Assembly (NCBI GenBank): GCA_030549335.1 | Contig: CM060188.1 | Coordinates: forward strand, 17,673,501-17,737,500 | Reading direction: 5' to 3' | DNA length: 64,000 nucleotides | From: Pontederia crassipes | Lineage: Eukaryota > Streptophyta > Magnoliopsida > Commelinales > Pontederiaceae | In this document: positions 35,201 through 47,200 of the stretch, piece by piece | Layout of the letters: every line of letters starts with the position of its first letter | Numbering within the stretch: the stretch's first letter is position 1 | Position numbers and translations under genes: made by a program | The notes under the pieces: generated by a model | The model's input: only the letters and a program-made list of their open reading frames with translations | What the model was told of the DNA's origin: nothing | Databases searched by the model: none

Positions 35201-38200
35201 CCTGTAAATCAGCAACAATCAAGGTTGTGTCAAGATCTCGATATGATTTCCTGCTAATCAATAACAACCAGAATTGTGCCAAGATCCGTGGGATGTCCTA
35301 CATCAAGACTTCTTTCCCCTGGCTTCGAGCTCTGGCAACATGCCCCGGGGCGATGGTAGCGGAGTCCTGGTCAGAGGTTGGCGGCCGAGGTTCGGGCTCT
35401 TGGACTCCTGTTTTGAGTTTTCAGCTTCCCACACTCGGATCAACGCATTTCAGAGCTTTTGGCATTACATCAGAGGCTAGTCGCCTTCCGCCCAGTGTTG
35501 GGTTTGGCTATCAGTCCTTTTCAGCCTGCATTCTCTACCTACGTTTTCTTCATGACAGTTTAGACTCATATGAGCTCCAGACAGATTGCAGATTCATTTG
35601 GCGTATGCACTGAAAGTCAAGATCTTTGCTTGGCTTATGAAGCGGGATATGCTTCTTACTAGGGTCTACAGAGCGAGATGGGAGCCCCAAACAAAGCTTG
35701 CGCCCAATGCAGTGAGGAGGAGGAGGACATTGCCCATCTTTTCTTCGAGTGCTCCATGTCTCAGGAGATATGGCGGCAGACAAGCATCATGGGCATCTTC
35801 CCTTTTGCACCGGAGGATTTTTGGCAGCCACTCCGCAATGCAGCCCGACGGAGGCAGGGTTGAAGGACATTGTTGGCGACTTTTTTGGCTAGTACCTGGG
35901 CCATTTGGCTTCGGCGGAACCGGGTCATCTTTCGTGGGGAGCAATGTCAGGTGGAGGGCATGTACATCATATATGTTTTCTTCTTCGGGAGTGGGGTTTT
36001 GGTTAGATGTTACACATTTCCTTTCTTGCTACTCTCTATTTGAGAGCCCACATTTGTACAGATCACTTTTTCATAGATATATATACCTGGATGACAATCG
36101 CAAATCTAGTGGTCATCCTTTTTCTCCTTAAAAAAGAAAAACAACCTTCAAATTGGCAATATTTTGTCTGATAGAAATATAAGGATGCAGAAAAAATCCA
36201 TTAAGAATTGAGGCACACTGGAATTGATGAATATAAAAGCACATTGCCCTAATAAGGCAGAGGAGATTTCAACGGAGTTGAACATGTCATGCATCTATTC
36301 AGGACATTATTAAAGTAGAATTTCAAAATCTCAACATGGCATATGATAACTATGTAATATAGGAACATAAAGTTGTTAGGCAACACAGAGAAAGCCCGTC
36401 CTTTCTCGTTTCAATAAAACACATAGAAAACCTTAATTTGGTAATCATAGTACTGAAGATCCAAATGTCAATTGTATACGGTCATAGATACTTGATGTAT
36501 CTCCATCTGTCTATTGTTTGTAAAAATTACGCTTATGAAACATCTTCCAAATGGTAATAATGATGATGTACGACGAATTACAGATACTAAACTGTCAAGG
36601 ATTACAATGAAACAAAGTTAAGGAAAGACAAAGCATGTATGTTTACCTTGCACCGTATCCAATCAAACATGCAAAATGATGCGTACTGAAACACTGAGCA
36701 GTATCAGCAACTATTGAGGCTTGCATTCGCAACCCGTTTTGGATCAGGTGCTGATGGACAGCACCAACAGCTAAAAGTATTGGAATAGCAGGACGAGTTG
36801 GTTCCTGAGAAAAATAATAAAAGCTCATAAAAAATTACAAATAGAGAATGATGGCCTAGTGATTCACGAAACATCTGGCAAGAAAATGAACTATGAAAAT
36901 GAGAAAAAACACAAATAAATTATGTAAAAATGTAAAGCATGAAGTAAATCAGACATACTGCAAAACAAAACACCAGTTACTTTTTCAACAAAAAGAGAAC
37001 CTGGATACAAGTTTAAAATGTGATATTACAAGGGTGGTGTGCTTTTAAAGACCTAGAAAAATGGTGCAAATAAATCATGTATTTATTTAGTTTACTTTTA
37101 CACTATATGCTCATTACAAAAGTAATGTAAAAGGATGAAAATAATTTAAATATTTATTAAGTTAGATTTTTTTCAAAAAAAGTGACACTTTTTTTTGAGA
37201 AGTAATGACATGCTTAAAATGTGCAATGACTGCTGTTTTCGAGGTTATAGAGGGTCGCTAAGGATTTCAGGATTTGAAGTCGGATTAAGGTAAGCATTAA
37301 AAACAAAGATTTCAGGATATTCCCTAATGATTGAAGTTTGACCACCAGTAGATTAGTAAAAAGTCTGCAACTGCTCTATCAAAATATGGTTAATGCATTA
37401 TCTACTCCTTTATCACGTTTCTTTCTATGGTCATACAAGATTGGCATGACTAAATAAAAAATAGCTAAAACAAAAAATATCCCAAAATTTGATTGGCAAC
37501 CGCAATCCCGGTAGTCATCCTTTCTCCCCTCAAAAAAATCAAATACGTTATAATTTCAAGGAATCGCAAACCTTGAGAGGTATTCATTAATGTAACAGTA
37601 GAGTTTCTAAAATCATTTGATTTATAATTAATTGGACATATCCTTACATACAACTTAATTACAACCACAAGTTGGTAGCACTTGAAATTCTCTGACAAAA
37701 TGTTGTAAATCCCAATACACCAATAGGTAGATGATTTGCATGAAATAGTAGAATTTTCAATACCTAATGAAACACTGAAAGATATTTTTCTTTCACTTGA
37801 TAAGGACAGATTACAAATGGCACAAAGGAGATTCATGTGCTAAAATCTTTGTTGATATGAAAAAACTCGTAAAAAAAACACAGATAAACACAGGTAATCA
37901 ACTCACCAACTCCTCGGACCTATCAGAAAGAACTAGTAACTGGCAGCCATTTCTTACAGCCTCATCAGCAGCTTCACATAACTTCTGCAATGATTTTCCC
38001 AGTGAACCATCTAAACCTTTCCGTATATCAAAATAGGTTGGTATTATTTGAGCTTTTAGATTTGCATCCTTTATCAACGAATCTAATTCTCCTTCATTTA
38101 ACACTGGACTTGGCAGAATCACCTGGACAAGAAAATTAGTAACATTGTGAAACCTACAAAATATAAATAGAAAAATAAAACATGAAAAACCTGTACAAAC

Positions 38201-41200
38201 CTGAGCTGCATTTTCAGGTCCAACCTCTAGAATATTTCCACGTTTTCCAATGTTGACTTCAAGTGACATAACTAAGCCTTCTCTGAGTGGATCAATTGCA
38301 GGATTTGTGACCTAAAATCATGCATATTTAGATATTTTACAAGCAATTCAAAGCAACTATCTGTGGAAGCACCCTCTCAAAAAAAACTATTTGTGGAAGC
38401 AAATTATGTTGTTATTGAATAAGAATAGTAAGAATTAACTAACTACATATGAGTAATGTAAAAGTATAAAAAAACATCTCAGTAGTCATGTAAAGACAAG
38501 ATGCCATCAAACTCTTCTTCATAAAAGAAAAAAGAAAAGACGCCAGCAAGACGTGCATTAAGGAATCGTTTGGCATGAGAATAAAGTCTGGATTAAGACA
38601 TTATTCTCAAGTTTTATCCAAACACCAGTTGTAATAATTGCTGGAATACAAAAAGTTGGTTGTTTTTATGTTCTTTGTTAAAATCGGAACATTTGTAACC
38701 CAACTGAGTTACGAAGATGGAGCAAATGCAGGAATAAAAAATGTGTTCAAGAATATACGTTTTGCATCCAAATGACTCCCAAGAGAAATATTGATCATGA
38801 AAGGGCCAGTTATCTTTGTCCTTTCATCGTAAAATATGAAGATAGAAATTCTGAAAAAAAAAATATGAAGATAAAAAATCACAGTTCCCTAAAGCAACTG
38901 AATTTTTTTTTTGTCAGTAGTTTCCTGAAAACTATTGAAGTCTTGAATAGTAAGATTTTTTTCCTAGTCCCTGAGAAATATCAAATTTTATGGTACACAG
39001 CTGTGTTTAGCAAAAATTTAAGAAATCAGATATAATGAATCCCTTCATACAAGCTAAAGCTTTAGGGAAAATGATTAGTTTAACGAGTAAAACTATTAAT
39101 GTGGCATTAGAGTGGATCAAGAGATTTTGGGTCTAAACCTTGACAAATGACGAAATCATAAACATATGTTGAGTTAGGCCCAAAGATGCCAGCACACACA
39201 TGAAAGAGAGTATTAATAATATCAGACATAACAGATGGGTATTTTCTTAGATGTTTATCCTTGTAGAACACATGACTGGTTGACCAAAATTTTTTAAAAA
39301 AAGTAACATTAACCATCATATACAACATAACGAAGTTGCAAAGCTTAACAGATTAGACAGGTAGCCACAAGAAAACCTAAACATCATTAGATTCAAATTT
39401 AACAAAATCGGCTAAACAAATTGTACAACTTTTAGATAAGAAAAAAGGTGTCTATTGTGCACAAGGATCCTAAACTTTGCACTGTAGGGGTTATACGCAG
39501 CCTTTTTTCCACAGCTCAATCAGTTGACCTGATTGCAAAGCAGAAATCTCATACAACAAGACTCACCTCTCTATAGCCTTGTAATAGTTTTGCAAACAAG
39601 TATCAATGTCCAAATGCATAAGTAACAAAGAAGTGTCCAGAAAATTTGAAGAACCTGAGCAAATCGCTGCTTGAAGTAGTCATAAAGCATATGTGGTTTC
39701 CTAGATAATACTGCCAACGGGATATCATCACCCATGCAAAATGTTGGTTCCTTCCCTTGTGAAGCCATTGTTTCAATGACCATCTGAACATCTTCGCTTG
39801 AGTAGCCAAATGCTCTAACCAGAAACAAATTAGCCAAAGTTTAATTGCTAAAAGAAAGAAAACAAAAGAACTTCAGTCGAAGTTATTAAGCATCTTTATT
39901 AACAACCCAAAGTAACAGGCCCAGTTGAGTTAATCTTGATGATTGAATTGAAATAGGCATGACCAATAGATTGACAAAGTTGATTCTTACTGCTGGTGCC
40001 TCAAGATCACATCACTGTCCATAACAAGAGAGGATAAAAAGTTGCTAGGTTTCATGCTACGCATTTTTTCTTGTAACCAATTCCCATACGGATGTGCTGA
40101 TGCGACTGCCTTTTTAACATCTGTATTTTCGTAGACCTAAACAGATAGAAAAAATGATGTTATGCTAAGTAAACTTTGGTAAGAAAAAACATAATGGATG
40201 AACAATAAGGAATAATTACTGGAGATAGCACAGAGTCGGTCTCAGCCAGCCAGAACAATATCAACAAATATTTTGCTGGACCGCATGGGAGTAGGAAAGT
40301 AAGTGTTACCATTGCATGAAAATGACATGTTACAAGCCATATAAACACCATGATCCCACCTAGTTTTTCTAAGATCATACAAGGGATATGGATTTTTTTT
40401 TTGTGAGAGAGAATGGATTGAAATAATTATGTTCAACTGTTTCGTATTAAGAGTGCTTTCACATAATCAAAGCACACCAAATGCCTGCTATCATAAGCTA
40501 TAATTGGTTTTTTGCTGTTTTTTTCAGTCCAAGCTGGCAGTTTTATAATCGTTCTGAGCCATCCAGTATTTCAGGCATGTTCTAATTCTCAAGATTACCT
40601 GCCAATGAGACTATTTTACTTGATCGGCCAACGAGATTAATCAAGTGAAGTAGGTGATGTCGAGCCCATGCAGAACAGGACTCTAAATAAGGATTACCGG
40701 AGGAATCGGTTTCTGATTTTTTTTTGAGGATCTTTGTTGTTTCATTTATTTCAGTTTACCGTGAATTCTGTTTAGTTGCCAGACTCAAGGACCTGGTTTT
40801 TGTTGGTCGGAATCAATAGTCCTATTCTAGTAAATATCAAACCTTACAAACAGGGGGATTGTAGTGAAGTATTTTCCATGACTTCCAATTAATCTGCTTC
40901 AAAACATTTCAGAATTCCTGAGTTTGAGAGATCATGTTCTAGCTGAAATTACGCAAAGCAAGAAGGCATACATAAGTGATAAACAGTTTATGTGCAAACT
41001 GCATGCACCACCACTACAGTATGAAGTAAGAGTAAATGCAATTTCTTTCAGAGTCACACTTTAGTTTGACAAAGTAAAATATTATTTCCCAATAATAGAT
41101 TCCATATCTTACAAATTCTAACCTCCAGAATGCTATCATCTTAATTCTTCACGCTCCTGTCAGTACATCTTAAATTTTCATTAATTGTTTTCGAAAGTCA

Positions 41201-44200
41201 ATTTGCAGTTCTTTATTATACAGGCATATGTATGGTAATATGCAAAAATCATGTGTGAAATTTTCCATAACTTTAAATACAAAAAATATGACCAACCTGA
41301 CCACTCTGTAAATCAACTGTGATCATCATTCCTGGGCCTAATCGTCCTTTCATTGTCACTTTAGATTCATCCATTGGTAGAACACCAACCTGCATAAATA
41401 TATATATTAGAACTGTTGCCTCAAACAAAAATCAGCAGTAATCTGATCCATAAGCAGTTATTGTTTAAGAATCACAAAAGAAATACAGGATATAATGCAG
41501 CAATAAGAGATCATTTGATTACAGAAATGTTTCAAGTTGTATGGTGTCATGATATACTGAAGCTTGATGAGCAGAATTGTACTATCTCCATTCAGAGAAG
41601 TCATTTTTTCTTTAGATATGCTGGGGAGTTTCTTATCATCAAAGAAATAATGCATTCTCCCCTTCATCCTTTTCCAATCTGTGAAAGACACAAAGATAAA
41701 GCATCTTCCAGTCCAGTGCTTCAGCCATGTTAAGCTCTCTAGTGGAGAAGTTGCGTGTCTCATCAACAGTCAGATGGCTTTCCCCATTCAGTACCAAACA
41801 TTGTCTTAGAATCTATCTTCAAGCATGTTTTTCTTCATAAGCTCAGAGCTTTTCACCCGTAGTTTAGTCAGGACCAGCCAAGTTGCTAGCCACAGATGGA
41901 ATGTAACAGATAAAGATATAGAATTAACATTATACATATATATGGATTAATTTTTTGAGGGAATAGATCAATAGTTGCTTCCTACATAATGAAGAAAATA
42001 GCATACCTCTGATGCAACATAAACAATGTCATCCACTGTTCTCCAATATCGAGCCGGACGGAGACCATTCCGATCAAGGCAAGCTCCTACGGTCTTCCCA
42101 TCACTATCTCAATGAAATAATTGTGTTAGAATTGGACTGAAGATAATGATTTTTAATCTGAAATGATATTGCTTTTTTTTTTAGAAGAAAAAGGATGACT
42201 ACCAAATTGTGTGGTCGTCATCCAGGTATATATATATCTGAGGAATGAAATGATATTTCTTGAAATTAACATCAAGACAACTTTCCCAAAAATTTTGAGT
42301 ATTATTATCAGAGTTTTCAATAAATTAACATATGTTAGAGGCTTATATTAATGATACACATCTTAATGGTCCAATTAAAACAGATAAATTTACTTTGACC
42401 TCAACTCTTCAAACTGTGTATAGCAAAAGTAAATGCTTTCCCAACGAAGTCAAAATGTACAGAATCTATCAAACAGAATATTTGAGAACTAATATTAGAA
42501 ACTCGTTAAACCTATAACTAAAGGCAACTCATAAGGAGTTCTGGTTTATGCATGTATTTTACATGTACTTCTCCTAAAGTTCAAATATACGCATAATTCA
42601 TTATAGACATGATATATGCCTAAAATGGAAAATGCAGCAGAAATACATCTTGAATATCATGTGTCAAAAGCCTCATTACTACACTAACTGAGCTCTCCTA
42701 CCCCGGTGGATTGGGCGGATCATGGGTTCCAAGGACGACCTATGGCGCACAATTTTCTTCTGCTACGGGCGAGACCTCTCATGGGAGTCCCGGGCTACCC
42801 TACAATGTGGTGCATCATCCTTGTGGCATGGGGCTGCATGCTTTGCTTCCACTAGTGCGGCCATTCATGGTACCCACCCTCGGCTCAGGAGAGGCCTTTT
42901 TCTTCTAGCAACATGCCTGACTACCTGGGGACCACTATCTGCAGCTTTCCCCCGCTTATGGGCCTCGGAAGCACACCCTGACTTGGTCGTGGAGGCATGG
43001 TTAGAGATGGGTGGGCCTGGCTCTTTGACTTCACTTTTTAACGCATCAATCTCGGATCCTCGCATCTTAGAGCTCATGGCACTTCATCAGCAGATCGACT
43101 CTTTACGCCTAGATCCCTCCAAGTCAAGTGCGACAGAATTCTCACCAGAGTCTATAGGGCAAGATGGGCACCCACTCAAATATATCTTGTGTTTTGTGCA
43201 GTGCAGCAGAGGAGGATGCAGCACACCTGCTTTTTTAATGCCTTATAGCCCAGGAGATGTGGACACAGTTGTGCAGTAGGGGCATTTTCTCTGAGACCTT
43301 TTGGCAATCATTCAGAACTCTTGGTGGCCGGAGCTAGAGATGAAGAGCACCCTTGGTAACATTCTTGGCCAGTATCTAGATCATATGGCTCCAGCGTAAT
43401 AGAGTCATTTTTTGTGGGGAGAGATGTACAATATTGTACACCAAACATCTTTCCTCCTCCAGGAGTGGGGGATTCGGTTAGGGGTTTTACATACATGGAA
43501 GACAAAACCAAAATATGCTTGTCATCCTTTTCTTTCTAAAAAAAGCCTCATTACTTGGGTTAGGTACATGTGATGCATAAAAACTTGATATTATTGTTTG
43601 TCCTGTTTCTGTACATTGAAGAATATGACTCTCTAATCCACCTTTTTTTAGGGAAAAAAGGATGACCATTCTTCTAAAAAAAATGATGACCACCCGGTTA
43701 TGTGGTTGTCAACCAGGTATATATATAACCATTTTTTTCTGTATATTGATGAATATGACTCTCTAATCCAATTTTTTTCAGGGTTTAGGGTGAATTAAAC
43801 TTCATTTACATGGTGAATTAAAAGCATAAACAGAAAATTGAATATTTAGTAAGTTAAATGTGTGACAAGCATATTTCCAAATGAGATAAAGTACACATAT
43901 TTTTCTCATATGATAGCTCAAATGCTTATTACACATGTAGCTCGTGACATACTTTTTAACTGCAAGCAAATATATAACATGTAAAACAAGCATGAGGATC
44001 TAAACCTGCAGTTGAGTAACAATTATACCTGAATAAAAGTAAGGCAGGCCCATCCCAGGCCTCCATTTGTCCTTTGTAATAATCATAAAAATCAACAACC
44101 TAAAGAGAACATACAAAATGATTTCATTTACCATGTTCAATAGGACAGAAATTTATAAAAAAGAAAGAGAAAAGAATCATCTCCAAATTGTGTCGCATGA

Positions 44201-47200
44201 TACCGTTAATTAGCACGCACTAACAAATCATACATTTGATACTTTTTGAGAGGGAATGAATTCATATATTTGATATCACTTAAGTTGTCCATCTTTATAG
44301 ACATAAAATATTCATTCCACCACTTATGTTCTATCACAAACATATTGCATATAAGTAGTCATAAGAAAACCATTTGGTCACATCAACCTTATTTAAATTT
44401 CAAAATTTCCACCTCTTTTTCACCCGGAATTTTGTTTTATTATATTCGTAACTGATGATCTTAAAGTGGGTTCCTAACACAAGATAATGTGAAAGAAAAA
44501 CAAAACATCACCATTAGTAACAAATTAGGACATTGTGACAACAATTTAAGCATTTTATATTCAAAAGTCTAGTGGTATGACATTGACAATGCTACAATAG
44601 GATATTAGGATATGATATTAAGGAGCACTACTTCCAATTTAAGGAAAGAAAGGTGTGGCAGAAAAGACAAAAGAAATAAGAGTTTTGTCTTTTGCACAGT
44701 TTGCACAGTTAAACACAGTAGCAGGGCGACATATGAAAACTTATAAAGGGAAAATATTAAAATGCAATAACACAATTACAAACGAGGGATTCTCCACAAA
44801 CTTGGTGAATTTACAGCGTGGTCTATCAGCATACTATTCATTCCAACATCAAAGTTACACAAGTAAACAAGTCACCTCTGGATATTTTATCATCAGCGTC
44901 GGATGATTTTTATATGCTTCTGGAACAAGAATCATCATAGCTTCTGCTGGGCTACGGCCACTTCTCAATAACAACTGTCCATGCAAAAAAATACACATCA
45001 CAATGAAAAATAACAACAGAACATTGCCGTAAAAAACAATAATAGAAGATTCAGAGTAGAGCTAAGGTTGTGTTTCTTTGGGGAAAAATTTTTTCTTGGA
45101 AGCTAATTTCCCCATTTTCTGGTGTCTCTTGACCAAACAAATTATGATCAGTGGAAAGTTTTTTTCCCCAGACCAGTGAAGAAGTTTAGGGAAAATATTT
45201 TCCTTTCATTTCCCTTCATCTTGAGGAGACAGCATTTTCCTCTCTGAATATTTCATACATAAAATGAAATGATTAAAGTATTTTTTTAGGTTATTTCTTG
45301 ATAAGCTGTTAAACATAGCAAAAATAACTATTTTTTCCCAAACTTCCTCACCAACTTATTTTCAGTGAAATAAAAGCAGTCTATATAAGGAAAATGGCAC
45401 ATTGCTACAGAAGTTCAGCAACTATTCTGCTCTTCTTTTATTTTGAGAAAGGCCATAAAAATTTCCTGAGAAATGTTTTAACTGTCTTGCATCATGGTCT
45501 TCATATCATCATTACCACCACAGCTATATGGAATAGCAATCTCATGTGTTCCATCCACCACGAACAACAGTGGTAACAGCTTTTCTGAGGGTAACTGAAA
45601 GGACATGCCCTCTTAAGAATAAAAAAGAAAACGGACAGGATATCTAGGAAATATGTCTTCTTCCAGTATTTATAAGGCAACAATAGAAGCCAACCATCAA
45701 CCATGACATCTTGAAGAAACTTGTGTAATTTTACGTTGTGAATACCAACAATAGTAAATATCATGCCTCAAAAGAGCATTAATAAACATCAGTAGAAGGA
45801 ACAGCCGAACAGCTATAGTCAAATATCATTGGACATAACAACCAGATACTATGTGGAATGACTTGGACATCAATGCTTTAATTCCCTGAGGGGTTTCTTC
45901 TATTATTATTTTTTTTCCTTGCAATAGACAAAAGGACTGTAACCAGAAAAATTACAATTAGACCTAGTTTTTGTATGCAGAAATAGGATTCTAACATCCT
46001 TGTTACATGAAATTGGGAGCTAATCTAAATCAAGTAAAGATAATGAATCATACTTCTGCTGTACTATCAAGATTTGCTGAGTCAGATGCCCTTGGGTTAC
46101 CATATGGACGGATTTCATTTTCACGGCCACGCCATACAGGCGACTTGAGTGTTGTTTCTCGAGATTGCATCCAGTTCAAGTTTCCCTATTAACAAGAATT
46201 ATTTGTTATTCTTAACAAATATATATAATGTCTATGATACATAAAGGCCTTGAAGCTGAAAAAACCCAGGTATATTAACAAAACCTGACATTTTTTAACT
46301 GAATATATAAACCAAGAACAGAAAAGATATGTTTCAGACTAAAAGTCAAACAAACCTGTATTGTATTTATTTCTCCGTTATGACCAAGTAACCTCATTGG
46401 TTGAGCAAGAGGCCACCTGGGGCTGGTATTAGTGCTGTATCTCCGATGGTAGATTGCAAAAGGAGATGCATAAAGTTCATTCTGGAGATCTAAATAAAAC
46501 TGGCCCAAAACTTCTGACCGAAGCATCCCTTTGTAGACTATTGTTTGTCTTGATAAAGAACAAAAGTATAGTTCATCCTTCCATTCCTCATTTTGTACTG
46601 CCCTCTCAATCAGTTTCCTACAGATATATAATTCTCTTTCAATGTCATCAACATTCTCCTCTTTTGAAACTTTGACAAGAACTTGTTCAATGTTAGGCAT
46701 AGTTTCTTTCGCATAGTAGCCAACTATGGATGCATTTACAGGAACCGGTCTCCAGCCGAGAACCTCCAAACCTTCCTCCAAAAATATCTTTTGAATAACT
46801 GTATAGAAGAACCATAAACCTTTTAGTTAATGCAAACTTATGGAACAATTCGGATGAAAAGTAGAGTTACAACGGATAATGAATGACTCCAAGTAGGCCT
46901 TTAAACAAAAAATCAAAATTGTACACAGGATACAAAAAATATATAATAAATAAAAGTAATAACAAATATAATAAATAGCAGCACATGGTTAAAAATACAC
47001 CTATATGTTTAACTATCCTTGGTAGCCACCAACAGGACGTTGACAGACAGATGACACCAATACTAATAGGATACAAACTAGTAACACATTTAATTTGCTT
47101 CCATGCAAAAGAAAAGATAATATGGCATAGACATTTCAAATAATACCTGATTTTGCCTTCTTTTTTAAATTTTCATCTTTGGGAAGAAAAAGCATTCCGA

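Larger units (their letters stand above)
33008..35305 (-). mobile_element. Gag-only (non-autonomous) Ty3/gypsy-like LTR retrotransposon
   Basis: A 2.3-kb element with two similar LTRs of about 480 bp, flanked by a perfect 5-bp target duplication AGACT (33003-33007 and 35306-35310). On the minus strand the 5' LTR (34823-35305) is followed by TGGTATTAGAGC (34820-34809), an initiator tRNA-Met primer site with one mismatch. A purine-rich GAAGAAGGGGAGAC precedes the 3' LTR. Only gag-like sequence lies between the LTRs; protease, RT and integrase are absent, so it needed a partner element to move. Confidence 0.9.
32511..36144 (+). mobile_element. L1-type LINE, 5'-truncated, split by an LTR element (LINE B)
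   Basis: The plus-strand sequence at 32511-33007 encodes the end of a LINE reverse transcriptase ([33 protein letters not shown]). After an LTR element (33008-35305) it resumes with the zinc-binding C-terminal part: [25 protein letters not shown] near 35698-35775, the plant zf-RVT pattern. It ends with GGATGACAATC...GTGGTCATCC, TTTTTCTCC and an A-rich tail. Frames are broken. It occupies Fd-GOGAT intron 13, in the opposite direction to the gene. Confidence 0.85.

Noticed and set aside
38570-38780. Possible MITE with GGAATCGTTTGG at one end and CCAAATGACTCC at the other, in an Fd-GOGAT intron
   Set aside because: The ends match imperfectly and no target duplication could be found, so it is not listed as an element.
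45065-45370. Possible MITE (GTGTTTCTTTGGGGAAAAA... to ...TTTTTTCCCAAACTTCC)
   Set aside because: Inverted ends are weak and mostly homopolymer; borders cannot be set.
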